In this document: piece by piece, positions 36,773-49,342 of the stretch
Layout: every line of letters begins with the position of its first letter
Numbering within the stretch: position 1 is the first letter of the stretch
Assembly (NCBI GenBank): GCA_928212115.1
Contig: CAKMRJ010003334.1
Coordinates: 29,729,693-29,793,692, forward strand
Reading direction: 5' to 3'
From: Lactuca virosa
Taxonomy: Eukaryota; Streptophyta; Magnoliopsida; Asterales; Asteraceae
DNA: 64,000 nucleotides
The notes under the pieces: model-generated
The model's input: only the letters and a program-made list of their open reading frames with translations
Databases searched by the model: none
What the model was told of the DNA's origin: nothing
Translations under genes and position numbers: made by a program

Positions 36773-39625
36773 TTAATGAAGCCATGGATGTTGTAAGGCT
36801 TCACTAGCCGTTGGTCTTTTTTGGGGATTAATCTCAAGCAAACTCCTCACAAAATCAAGAAATAGTTCATCAGAAACATGAAGGTGGTCTTCAAGTGATG
36901 TTTCTTGTGGGATTATGTATTCCATTTCATTTGTTTCCTGTGATTGCAGACAAACTTACAATTATAGAAATAACATTATGAACTACAAGGTATGACTTTT
37001 TTAAAAGATTATGCAGCAGACAAACCTCGTTTATTTGATAAAGATCAAATTTTTTTGTGAAATACTTATCCGTTTCTTGCCCATTTTCCAACATCTCAAT
37101 TTCAATTGGACCAAGCATTCCAATCACACGTGCAAGTAAAATCACAAGCGCATCATTTGGAAATAAAACCTGGAGGTGACACAAACAAGTTAATAAAAGA
37201 TTACTACATGTCCTCTGACTTTCAAAGTCAAACTTTTATATTATGTATTTAACAAAAAACATATGATGATAAAATAAGTTAATAACTTACATCACCAGAA
37301 GATAGCTCGGCTAAGATGCACCCAAGAGACCAAATGTCAATCTTTTGGTCATATGAATTTCCGATAATGACCTCAGGAGCCCTATATGATCTAGATTGCA
37401 CATATAGTGACAAATTATCGTTTTGAAAGCAACTGCTTCCAAGATCAATGACCTTGATCTCACATCTACTATAACTTTTAATAAGAATATTTTCAGGCTT
37501 CAAATCACAATGAATGATGCCCAATTCATGCAAGTACTCCAATGCTTCCAAACATTGCCTTGTGATAATCTATTTTGACTTTCAAAAGTCAACACTTTTT
37601 GCTAAATAGTATAATTATATTTATACATACAAAAGTACTAACTTATCGAACCTGTAATCTGTTCAATGTAAAGTAAGGCTCCCCACCACATTCTTTGTTG
37701 TATTTTTGATATTCATATAAGTTGGCACGTAAAAGCTCACATACAATTATAAGATGCTCCTGTAAAATTTCCAAGAACATAATAAAAAAGTTAATAAAGC
37801 TGAAAGTTTGTTGTGTCAGATACTTTCATATTCTCACCTGAAAATAGAAATAATCATAAAGGCGTAAAATGTGGCGTTCATCCCCCGGATCATACTTGTT
37901 TACAAATTTCAAAAGCTTGATTTCATCTAAACTTTGGTCAAAGAAATCTTTATCATTCTTTATAATCTTCAAACAAACATCAATTCCAGTTTGAAGATCA
38001 TGTGCCTGAACAACTTTGCTAAATGCAGCTGAACCAAGATACTCAGTAACACAATATCTGTAGCCAATCACACTGTTTATAACAATAGGTAAATCCTTAT
38101 TTTCTTCAAAACCCGTCCTACAAAGCCATAAAAGAAAATTATTTACTTATTTCCAAACATAAACTTAAAAGAGACTCACCCCAATAACCATTAATATTAG
38201 TCACTAACCGGTTTTTCCTGTGTATAATTCTTAAATCAAATACTTCATATTCATCTTCATTCCCATGCATTAAAAGATCAACATTGGTGGCATCCGCATC
38301 CCCTTTTTTAAAGTCAAGATCTTTTTTATCCTCTGAATCACTTTTCACATTAAAGTCAACATCTTTTTGACCCACCTGATTTTGTGGTTCATGGGTATTA
38401 TTAGAAACCCCAACAAGATAACAATCGCAAGTTCTTTTATTTTCTTTGAGACACGAACTACATACATCTGATTTACACCCTGTGTCAGTTTCTTGAAAAT
38501 CTTTAAAGCTAATTCCTTTATTTGAGTTATATACAGTGGCACCATTTAGGTCCTGCTCAATATACTTTCCATGTAAATCATAATAATCAGTGACTTTAAC
38601 GCCATCTTTGACATACCCAATGGAAGTCAAAGGCCAGGGTTTATCCAGATAGTTTGTTTGTTCAAAAGGGTCGAATATAGGATCAAGAAACGGTTGCCCA
38701 TTATCTTTTTCTGAAGTTGTTACAAATTTGTCCTCAGTTGGACCACTGAAGGGATCCGAATTGTCAAACAAAGGCGGCATAGAATAGTCTTCATCTCTCT
38801 CTGTATACCAGTTTAGGTCATTTTGCAAGTCAAAATCATGGTAATCACGAGCTGTATCAAATTGGGATAATGTATCTGATGAAGCATGAGAACTAACCCC
38901 TCTTGTGGTTCTTATTCCATATGGATTTGTGAATTCTGCACAAACCATTATCAACCAAAATAGTCAATAACCATCGATCTCTTAAGCTTGTTTGTCAGTT
39001 CAATGGAAATGGATGACTAAAGATGCATTCTAGAGTCTAGACTTTGACGATTGTGGAGGGATTCAGGGAAGTAACTACAGAAGTAACTGATCTCAATCAC
39101 ATTGGCATCGAGGGGAGAAAACAATGAACTTAAATTGAAGACAACAAAGAAACAAGACAAATTGTGGTCCCAAATCCAAATTAAAAACATTGAGTTCAGT
39201 GAATTAAGTCTAATTTTATTGAGAGCAACATCTTTTAGCGCCGATCATCATATAAACAGTTGATCTTTATTCTAATAAAAGCAAACCCTGAAATTACTAA
39301 ACAATTGAAACAATCTGCAAAATGAGGAGTCACCTGAGGAGCATAAATCGGTAGTAGAAGAACCCAAGCTGACAAACTCGTCATCTGAAGAACTTTCAAC
39401 CTCCTCCACCGTCTGCCGTGGCAGAGAGGGAGGAAGGCGAGCAGCAGGAATTTTAACCGATGGAATAGTGGGTGGAACTAGAGGAAAGAGGAATCTTTGG
39501 AAATCGAAAGAAGCCAGATGGGATTTCTCGAGGATATCATCCATGAGTGCAGATTCGGAGTCTGAGAGCCCATTTTTTCGCAAAAACTCGAGCACTTGTT
39601 CAATGTCAGAGAGTTGTTGTTCCAT
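36773..39625 (-). CDS. Plant DYRK-type protein kinase (DYRKP-like), seven coding exons
   Basis: Predicted Ser/Thr-Tyr kinase of the DYRK family. Coding exons: 39625-39334, 38935-38209, 38117-37838, 37759-37652, 37569-37291, 37169-37026, 36937-36773. All introns are GT-AG. The total is 1995 bases, giving 664 residues with no stop. The start has good context (CGCCATGG) after a CT-rich leader. The N-terminus has a short helical motif (VLEFLRKNGLSDSESAL), then an acidic, Cys-containing linker. The kinase domain spans about 356-660: glycine loop YLGSAAFSKV, Lys390 in VCLKIIK, HCDLKPEN (Asp491), DLG (511-513), YVQSRSYRAPE (525-535) and C-terminal HPWLH. Only the second tyrosine of the DYRK YxY loop is kept, as in plant relatives. 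The C-terminus stops soon after HPWL. Kinase identity is certain. The subgroup is from memory of Arabidopsis homologues. Substrates are unknown. Confidence 0.93.
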
Positions 39626-42600
39626 GGCGGATGAGAGAGAGAGGAGATTTGAAAAAAGGAGCGGAGGGAGCGGAATTAAAGAAGAATTAAGGAAGTGGTG
39701 AAAAGTAAAAATCGATCGTGGAATCGAATTTTTCATGATTCGGAGTCTCACAGTGATGAAAGAGAGATAGATTGGAAGGTAAACGGGAAAGAAATCTTGC
39801 AACAACTTTGAAAAGTAAGAAAAGGGAATGACCAGAGAAAGGTGTCGTGTGTGTTTTACAGTGATAGTCGGAATAAGTCTTTTTTTCTTTTTTTCCTTTT
39901 TTGACCATGAAGAAATTTGTAAATAATAAGACAAAAATTGAAGATAACCATTAAAATGGGTAAAATATCAGTGTTTTCTAAATTATTATTTTATGATTAT
40001 AATTTATATAATAACGATTTATTTTGGAAAATTAACTTTGTAAGACAGTTAATATTTTTTTAAATGAAGTTCATCTTTTTGCAAAATTATATCTTCACCA
40101 AAGTTATATATTTTATAAAATGTTAATTTTTAAACTCTTCTTTTTTACGAAATTAAACTGAAATTGCTCTAATCTTATGAAATTCATTATGTTACGAATC
40201 ACTTTTTATCATACTAAACGTTTTTGTAATAATAATCATTTATAAAGTAATTTATAAATTAAAAATAATGCTAAGAAATTAATGATTATTTCCTATTTCT
40301 CCTTCAATAGATGATTATGTCTTAATAAATCTTATCGTATGGTCCTAGAAATTAACTATGTTCATCAAATCATTGAAGAGTTTTTACATATAAATAAATA
40401 TCTTTTTTAATATGATTTTTCTAACTAAAAAATTGATTGACGTTCTCATCATTTTTAGTTATGATTCCAAAAATTAAACTGTTTGTTGTAATTCGTTTGG
40501 TCCAACGTCTTGTTGGTTTTTGTTGATAATAAATTCTGCCGTTCTAAAAGAAATATTATACAAATCAATAAAACATACATATTTTGTTATGTGCATAGAT
40601 TATTACTTTTAAATAAAATAATCACATCGACTATAACTAATATTTTGAAAAGAATAGTAGTTAAAAATAAAAACAATCATATTTATTTAATTTTGCGTTA
40701 AAAATATATTTGATTTGGACCGCTATCAAATCAATAATACAATTATGTAAAGTATGTTTGTTAAAAACACATACAATACAACAAATGTTTAACAAACAAT
40801 TTCTTTTTCTATAAATCAACATCAAATGGGTAGTTATCATAGTTTTCAAGTATTTAAAGGAAACCACAAAGGTTTGGCGAGTCTTTCCAGACATTGGTTT
40901 GACAATTTAAGATAATTTTAAGACCAAAATTATGAAATTCAACTACACTTAAGAACTAAAAATAATCATATTATTTATATTATAAACCTAAAATATTATA
41001 AAACTTCAAATAATGACCAAGATTACAAAATAATTATTTCAGACTAAAGTTTCACAACTGAAATGAGCTTATACTCAAAAACAAGTAATTAACTCTAAAG
41101 TTTATACAAGCCATATTGTAATTTATATATTTTCTTAAGAATAATTTTCAAAATCTTAATTTTTGTAAGTGGTGCAACCTACCTTTCATGAGAGGGTGAA
41201 TAATAATGACAAGGGTACAACCAACCTCCGGTCATTATGGTGTCCAAAATGTCTTCATTTGGCATCCTGTCCTTTTCACCCCCTACATTTCTCTTTTAGC
41301 CTTGTGTGCCCACTTTTTTAATTTAATTTTCTCTTTCAACTTTTTTACTTTTTGGTTTCTCTCCTTTTCTTGTTTAAAAGACGCTCGCATTGATTATGAA
41401 TCTCTAACCTATAAGCATCCACTAAAAACACATAAACAAAGGAAAAAAATAGTGTTATTACTTCTTTGAGTTCTTTCTATAAAAAAATTCGGTTAAAAAC
41501 ATATAAACAATTGAAAAATCTTTTAAGTATCAAATAAATAAAAATGAAAGTTTTTAGAAGGATTTTGCAATACTGAATACTAGTTATGATCTCAAAATAA
41601 CAGGGTCAAGGTCAGCCCGTGACTCGATGACGAATAAGTTTCATCGTCGAGAGGAAAACAATATGGATCACCATTATAGTTATACACCACAACTGATTTT
41701 TACAAACGATAATTATTTGTGTTTGATCTGGTTATAGATATAGATAATTCAAGGTTTCAAGTTACAAAAATGCTATATTCTTGAATTCTCTAATGTTTAG
41801 AAATATTTGAACTTTTGAAGTCTTGAAATATATGAGTAGTAAAGCATTTGGCATCTTAATAAGATAATTAAGCGGGATAGAACGAGAAAAAAGAAACTCG
41901 AATAAACAATAGTTTAGTTTGTTACGTTAATTTTATGTAACAAAAATCTACAACTGTAACAAGCTATTACATGAAAGTTGTTACTTTCGTACAACAAAAA
42001 TCTACAACTGCTAGTTCATCACATCCAAATCCTTCATGTATTATTAACATCGATGGTGATTACTTTCTCTAAGAAAGTATTTAAACATTTTTTATAAATA
42101 TTTTCAAACTTCATAGATCTTTAAGTCATTTGTTATCAAATGGGATAAAATCAATATCTTTTGATATCATATCTAGGAAATATCAACAAGGGAAAACACC
42201 ATCACTTACTTTGCTAGTTGGATATCATTTAAAGATCGACATAACCAATTTACTCCATCTGTTAGTTAATTATATTATATTGATCATGTTCATAAAAGTA
42301 AACTTTTAGGATATAAGTAGAACTTTTCAAAGTTTGTGGGCTTGTGTGAAACCCATGGACACTTCCAAAAGCCTGGAATTATTTAGGAGTGATGTGAGAC
42401 TGTGACCATTGAGTAATAATTATTTGCACTTTGGACCCCATGACCTGAGTTTTAGCTTAGACGCACTTGAACGTAACTTCTTTGTGTTCGTCCTAAAAAC
42501 AAAACAATTAATAGAGATGAACATAAATAAATTATTATGTTTTTCTTCATACTTTAAAGAAGATAAGTTTGTTTACGTTCGTTAACATGTTTGTTAATAC

Positions 42601-42802
42601 GGCAAACAAACATAAAAAAGGAATATGTTCTTGAACATGTTCGCAAACAGTAAATGAGAACATATAAACAAAAGTAATTTATACCTTCAAAACATCCATA
42701 ATTTGTAAATCACTAAATAGCATCTTACTTATGAACTATGACACTAGCACTAACCTACCTGACCAAATAGTTAAAAACCACATCAAACTTTTTTTTTTGG
42801 TT

Positions 42803-42848
<46 letters not shown>

Positions 42849-43696
42849 GGAGGGAGAGGGTTAGTTGTTATTTGTAATTTGTGCAATCATAAGTGTTAGT
42901 GATATTCATCGAATAACAACATTTCTAAAATTTATATAACAGTTTATCTATTGATTTTTTTGGCACATCTCACATCCTCATTTATTTTATCAAATGTCAT
43001 TTTATGGTTATTTTAAATTATGTTTTATTTCACATGTCATTTTATGAGTTTTTCATTTTATTAAATTCCACATAATATTTTAATATAATAATAAATGCAA
43101 CATCAAGATTGAATTCAAAATTTATGAACATGCTCAAAGTATATTGATGTTTGAAACTCTGTAAATTTATTCATTCCGTTTGTAATTGTTGTGGTTTTAT
43201 TACAACATATATGTTTCTATGAGGCTAACCTGACTCTAAAATTGCAATACATGGTCGGATATGTTTAGGTGACATGTTTTGGCTCTTGGCTCCGTCTATT
43301 GAGCATGTTTAGGGACCTTCTTGTTCATTATGTACTCAATCACGAGGTCCATCCTAATCATCCATTGGCCTACCAACAATTTATTATATAGAGTTGATGA
43401 TCATGAACTCATGTATGGGCCGAGTAAGTTTTGTTTATATACTGGACTAAGAATCAATTAGTTACCTACTTAAAATAATACTAAAATTAGACAATTTTGG
43501 AGGAGCATATTCCTCAAGGTAGTAGTTAATTGGACAATGATGGTCATAGTCATTAAGGGGGTTTTGTGACGACCTCTTTTTGTATTTGGGCGTACAATGA
43601 TGTAGTCTGTATTTGTGTCCTATATTTTATGGATGTTGGTTTTATGCAAAAATACCCTCATTAGTCGTTAAAATAGGATATGATGCCCCCTTTTAG
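39626..43696. other. Intergenic DNA upstream of the kinase gene
   Basis: The first 300 bases should hold the 5' UTR and promoter (CT-rich on the minus strand just before the ATG). Beyond that it is AT-rich with no recognisable gene or transposon protein. A T10-(GT)n-G30 microsatellite is at 42789-42846. The stretch 43200-43690 has a more even base composition and may be a decayed repeat, but I could not classify it. Confidence 0.6.
42789..42846. repeat. Compound microsatellite T10-(GT)n-G30
   Basis: Ten T (42789-42798), then about eight GT units, then thirty uninterrupted G (42817-42846), then TTGGAGGGAGAGGG. Long G runs are rare in plant DNA, and the length could be approximate in the assembly. 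Confidence 0.9.
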
Positions 43697-45029
43697 TAAA
43701 AGGGGGGTGTTATGATTGCTTGAAAACTAAAAGACTTGAATAACTAAAAACTTGCAATTAAGCAAGAAAGTGAGATGCTCAAATATTGGAGAGAATTGGT
43801 AAACCAAGGCAATTCAACACAATGAACATTTGTGTGTTTATCATTAGGATTCAACATGAAGCTTATCATTCATCCCAAATTGGTTATAGCAATCATGAAG
43901 CATGATATGCCAAGATTCCTCTTAGGTAGTATGGAGGTTGGGGAAGCCCACAACATACCTTCTTAATCAAAATCAAAGATCCAATTGAAGCAATTGAACC
44001 CAAGAAGTTGATTAGCCTTAAGAATGAAGAAATCCCCAATTCCTAGAGGATGTCAATGCTTACACATCCATAAAGGAGTTATGATTCATAAGCTAGAGAT
44101 GATTTCTACCATCATAAGCCCTTGTTCTAAGTAAATTCAATGATTCAATGCCAAACCAAAGAAATAAACCAACAATTGCTTATTAAAGTACCAAGCTCAT
44201 GATCAAAGCACTAAACAAGCATAGGAAATATGAACTAGAATCATAGACATAAGGTAAATGATAAATAAGCATAAATCCTTCAAAAACCCACAAACATTCA
44301 GAGGTTTTAGCCAAGGTCTACCAAAATAGAGAGTTTAGCCACTCATGGAAATAGAACAAAAATCACAAAAGTCTAATTGCATAAAGAAACTACCAATAAC
44401 TTGGAAAGATGAAAAGAAATGAGTCTTGAGCTTCAAAAATCGCCTCCTACAGGTCTCCAATGGTGTCAAAACGAAGTTATGGCTGCTAGATCTCATTCCC
44501 CAAGGTAATGGCAAGCCAAATGACCAAAATGCCCAAACTGGGCAGTTGCGCGGGTACCCGCGCGACGAAAATTCCACCCGCGCAAATGTTGCTGTAATGC
44601 TATTGGTCCTTCAATCCTCCACTCCACCCTTCCACTACCAAAGATTCCTTTGGTCCCCTCCATATCCATGTGATTTAAACCAACCAATCATCATTTAGCT
44701 ACAAAAATGGATGCTCCAAGCCCAAAAATAGAAGTTTATGACCCATCTTCACAAGTCCAAAATATCCAAGTCTTCAACTCTTTAAGGCCCAAATCTCCTT
44801 TGGTGGATCCGCCAAGCCCAATAATGCATCGAAAGCCCACAAAGCCCAACTCCAGTCAAACCGCAACCGCAACGAGCTCCAAAACCCTGCAAAATTCCTC
44901 ATGCAAAATAAAAAGTCCCCGACACGATCCATGATAAAGAAAATAAAGAATATACAATGCAATACTAATAAAAAGAGCTAAAAATCTAAAATAAACTAAT
45001 AAAAAATAAGGAAATAAAATAAGCTATCA
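43697..45029 (-). mobile_element. 3' LTR of element A, truncated
   Basis: Matches 58534-59867 with about 13 substitutions. The part equivalent to 58372-58533 is missing, and the break falls at an AAAAGGGGGG tract (43698-43707). It contains a perfect 16-base palindrome GCGCGGGTACCCGCGC at 44548-44563. The GC-rich site lies in otherwise AT-rich LTR. Confidence 0.9.
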
Positions 45030-47103
45030 AATCACCCCAAGCTTAAACCTAACTTGTCCTCAAGTTAGAACAAGACTAAAATGAGATCAGGATGAGCTAA
45101 ACTAAAAAGGAAAAAAGAAAGGTACCATAGAACTTGATCAACATCAGTCAACATGGTCAACATTAGTCCTTCATGGACCCTACGCATCTTCAAAATGTTC
45201 CCCGCTTTAGAGCCATAAACCACATTCTCAACCACTTGATGGACGAATAGATCATGGCTGGATGCGGTCGCGGTGTGCAAGACAAAGGAAACAAAGATGC
45301 GCCCAGTGGGGGCACTTTAAATCACCAATGCAGATCATAATGCACGAAGGAAAGGCGCCTCTTCACACACTATGATTCCTACATTTGTCAGGCTAAAGTG
45401 TATAATACGAAATATGGTTTTGCAGCGCGGCCTCCGGGCAAACATCCGGTTTCAGAGGTGTCTCCCTTGTACTGTCCTTTACAATTTACCGTCTCATCGT
45501 CAAGGTCTTTTCTCACCAAAAATCAAAAATAAAATAAAATAATAAAAATTCTACTTAACCTAAATCTAAACCTAACAACTTAAATCTTCAATCTTGAACT
45601 TCTGTTATTTGGTATTCAGCTTCTTTGTTGCTTGATATTCGGTCTTCTTGAATCTTCAATTTTTTTTAGAACTAAAGCCTTGAACTTGGATTCTTGTTCT
45701 TCTTTTTGTGTTTCTCTTTTTCTTCATTTTTCCAATTTCTTCATTTTTTGTGTTTTCTTCTTTGAAGGTCTAAGGAATTTTACCATGTAACAAATGATGG
45801 AGGCTAACATGAACGCCTAATGATCATTGACAATGTGCCAAGATCAACTAAAAAGGGTGGGGAATGACTCAAAAATGGGTGTTACCGAAAAGACTTGGTC
45901 CCAAAATATGTGAATTGGGGGACCCACTTCAAAGTTCATCAAGCACCTCAATGCAAGGTGTGATAAACAAAATCTATCTAACTATCTACTCTAGACTCCT
46001 AAAAAAATAACATATCTTAAAAAGGTGGTGAGAATCTAACTAAGTAAGGCTCGGATGAGACTCGGGAGTACTAAGGGGTACTCCCCCCAAAATCAAGATG
46101 CGAGTCTTCAATATATTCAATGTCTTCATAATACCTTACCGGGCTAATCTTTGCTCGCACACATTGGCATGACCAACCACATCCCTCCGCACCTAGACCC
46201 AATCAAGCTACCTGCATCTGACCCCCACACAAGCGGTCTCAAAGTGGTCTGTGAGGCCCAAAACGTGTCCCATTTATCAAATACAAGGAATTCCATATCA
46301 AGACCCGGGACCAATCTATGATTCAATACTTATGACTCGACGCTATGGTACCTGTAGGGATGAGAAGACAATAGAGAACAAAAATGCATGAACTTAAACT
46401 AGAATGCATCTAAAAAGAATGAAAATTAGAAAAGAAAGAAAGAAAATATGCAATATTTTTGAAATTTTTATGCAATTTTTATGAATGGCCTAAATGCCTT
46501 ACTCTAAATGCAACTATATACAACCTAAATGCAATAAAAAAAAATATAAGAATACCTCACCCCAAGCTTAAAATGAAGCATTGTCCTCAATGCTTAGGAT
46601 GAGAGTAAGGAAGGATCATACCGGGATCAAGGTGGAGGAGGCCCGCGAGGGCGGTACGGAAGCAACACATGGGTCGTACAATGATGTGTGGATGGAGTTC
46701 TTGGCCGCCTAAATACACATGGATGAAAGCTTGGTCGCGCAAAGGAAGCATATGAAATGGCTCGAAATTTTCTTATGAAGTGGCATATTTGCGCGGGTAC
46801 CCTCGCAAACTTTGCGCGGGTGGGGGGCAGCCGCGCGCAACAATCAGAGAGCACCCCATGTCGGGGTAATTTGGAACTCTGAATCTGCGCGGCTGGGGGT
46901 CGGTCGCGCAACGGCTGCGCGGGTACCCGCGTAAATTTCAAATTTTTGGCATTTTTTCAAGCTTCACCAAGATCATTGCTAGATTTCCATATGCTTATTT
47001 TTAGACCAACTTCAAGCTTAGAAACACCCAAAACTTCAAGTGGAGATTATTTATTTACAATGCATTTGTTTAACGTCTTTGCCAAGACATAGTCCTGCTT
47101 CCG
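45030..47103 (-). mobile_element. Element A polypurine tract and 3' non-coding region
   Basis: The minus strand next to the LTR reads AAGCTTGGGGTGAT (about 45030-45043), the polypurine tract. The following 2 kb has no supported gene. Where Athila elements often carry an env-like frame, only short frames are seen. A GC-rich cluster at 46787-46935 repeats GCGCGGGT motifs, including GCGCGGGTACCCGCG at 46917-46931. Confidence 0.75.
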
Positions 47104-49342
47104 TCAACCTTCGTAAATCGGGGCTTCCAATGTTACGTTATCAAATTCTCCCATGTCAAAGCCTTCATAAAATGGTTTCAAGCGGTGCCCATTCACTTTA
47201 AATATTTGATTTGTTTCCAAAGTCTTAATTTCAACCGCACCGTGTTCAAACACTTTTATAACAATAAAAGGTCCGTGCCATCGAGATCGCAATTTTCCCG
47301 GGAATATCTTTAAGCGTGAATGATAAAGAAGAACTTCTTGACCCAGAATAAAGTGTTTTTGGGTTATGTGCTTGTCATGAAACGCTTTTGTCTTCTCTTT
47401 GCACCTTTTAAACCTTTTAATTATATTCTTCTTGACCGCTTCCATCATTGGAGGATTCAATCTTCTTTGAGCCTCTCTCCTAGGCTTACAATAATCTTCC
47501 ATAAAAATCTTATGTGTGCATACATTAGGGCTTATCCCGTTTATTGGCTCAATCACATCAACCCGGTACAATGGAGAAATGTTGCTAGGGTACCTCATTG
47601 ACTCAAAGATGTTGAAGTGAATGATCTCTCCATCAAACTCCATAGTAATTTTCCCTTTATGGACATCAATGATCGTGTGAGCGGTATTCATGAAAGGTCT
47701 TCCAAGGAGGATCATAGATGATTTGGAAGGAGTCTTCTCTTCAAGATCAATGACATAAAAATCCACAGGAAAAACAAGGTGATTAACTTGTACTAACACA
47801 TCCTCCAACACTCCTCTTGGAGACACACTTGACTTGTCCGCTAATTGAATGATTACTCCGGTTTCTTCTAAAGGTCCAACATTGAGAGATTTAAAAACCG
47901 AATATGTCATCACATTAATCGAGGCTCCAAGATCTAACATGGCACTTTCGACATGTAAATCACCAATTGTACAAGGGATAGCAAATATTCCCAGATCCTT
48001 GCATTTGGGAGGTAGCTTCTTTTGGATAACTGTAGACACGTTTGCATTGACTTGAATATTTTCATTTGCCTTGAATTTCCTCTTCTTGGTGCACAAATCC
48101 TTGAGAAATTTTCCATAACTTGGAATTTGCTTAATAGCATTCAATAGTCGAATGTTGATTTGGACCTTGCGGAAAGTTTCAAAGAATTCATTTTCTTCCT
48201 CTATCTTCTTGGAAAAGGCTAACCGGGAAGGGAAGGGTGGTGGTATGACTAATGGCTTGATAGGCTTGTTGGAATATTCGGGTTGCTCAATGTTTGGAAC
48301 AACCGGTTCCTTTGGAGGAACTACCACTTTCGAAGGTTCAACAATAATAACTTCATCTTCGTCTTCTCTTGAAACTCTTTCAGGGTTGCTTTCTCCAAGT
48401 GTTTTCCCACTTCTCAAGGTTATTGCACTCACATTAGGATTCTTCTCAGTTTGAGATGGAAGTTTACCCCTTTGTTCCATCTTGTTGAGAGCGGTGGCCA
48501 AGTCTCCAATTTGTGCTTGAATGTTGGAGAAAGTGTTCTTGGTCTCTTGTTGAAATTGGGTTTGGCTTTGAGCAAGAGAAGTGACAAGTTCTTGAAGGCT
48601 CATTTGGTGGGTACCACTTGATTGGCCTTGTTGATGAGGTGGTTGGTAATTTGGAGGGAGGTGAGATGTTTGTGGATATGGAGGTTTTTGGGAAGGATAT
48701 TGCGGATGTTGGGGTCTCATCAAAATGTTTGGTGGATTTTGCTTTGGTGGATATGGATTGTTTGGGTTATTCCTCCAATTTGGGTTGAAGTTGTTTTGAA
48801 ATCCCATGGGTCTTGGTTGACATTGATATCCTTCCATTGCATTCACATCTTCCGGTTCACTTCCAAGAGTGGGACACTTATCTGTATAATGCCCCGTCAT
48901 TGCACAAATACCGCATACCATCAATTGTTGACCACTTCCCACCACCATTTGACTTAATACATTAGTCAAATCTAAGAGCTTTGATTCCAAATGTTGGGTG
49001 TTGCTAACTTCACCAACCACTTGTGGAGAACTTCTCTTCATTTCATTTCGAGTCCCAAAGTTCCTTTGATTTTGAGAAATGGTTCCAAAAAGTGATCTTA
49101 TCTCTTGAGGTGTCTTGTTGAAGATGTCACCACCACTTGAGGCATCGATCATCCTTTGATCCTTTTCATTCATACCCTCATAAAATTGTCGAAGAAGTAG
49201 TTGTTCACGAATGTTGTGTTGAGGACAACTTGTACATAAGTTGTTGAATCGCTCCCAAAAATCATGAAAAGTCTCATTCTCCCCTTGAAGAATCCCCAAA
49301 ATGTCACTTCTTTGACTTGAAATTCGGGAGGTGGGATAGAAC
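47104..49342 (-). pseudogene. Element A gag C-terminus, protease and integrase tail fused in frame
   Basis: This continues gag from 57301 after removal of the Copia insert. Seen in order: gag body (GENETFHDFWERFNNLC), a zinc-knuckle-like CGICAMTGHYTDKC, a Pro/Gln-rich linker, KQIPSYGKFLKDLCTKKRK, protease with DLGASINVM, then the very start of RT (RRLNPPMMEAVKKN). At about 47410-47430 the frame passes straight into the integrase tail (KTKAFHDKH...RSRWHGPFIVIKVFEHGAVEIK) and ends at 47104. The missing piece is RT, RNase H and most of integrase. The fusion keeps an open frame for the whole segment. This is a pol-deleted, gag-protease-bearing derivative. Confidence 0.9.

Noticed and set aside
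41206..41469. 87-codon open frame upstream of the kinase
   Set aside because: Its composition is Phe/Leu/Ser-rich translation of AT-rich intergenic DNA. No family match or splice context is seen.
46627..46941. 104-codon minus-strand frame in the Athila 3' region as an env-like gene
   Set aside because: It is too short, lacks a signal peptide or membrane segment, and its Arg/Pro bias comes from the GCGCGGGT repeats.
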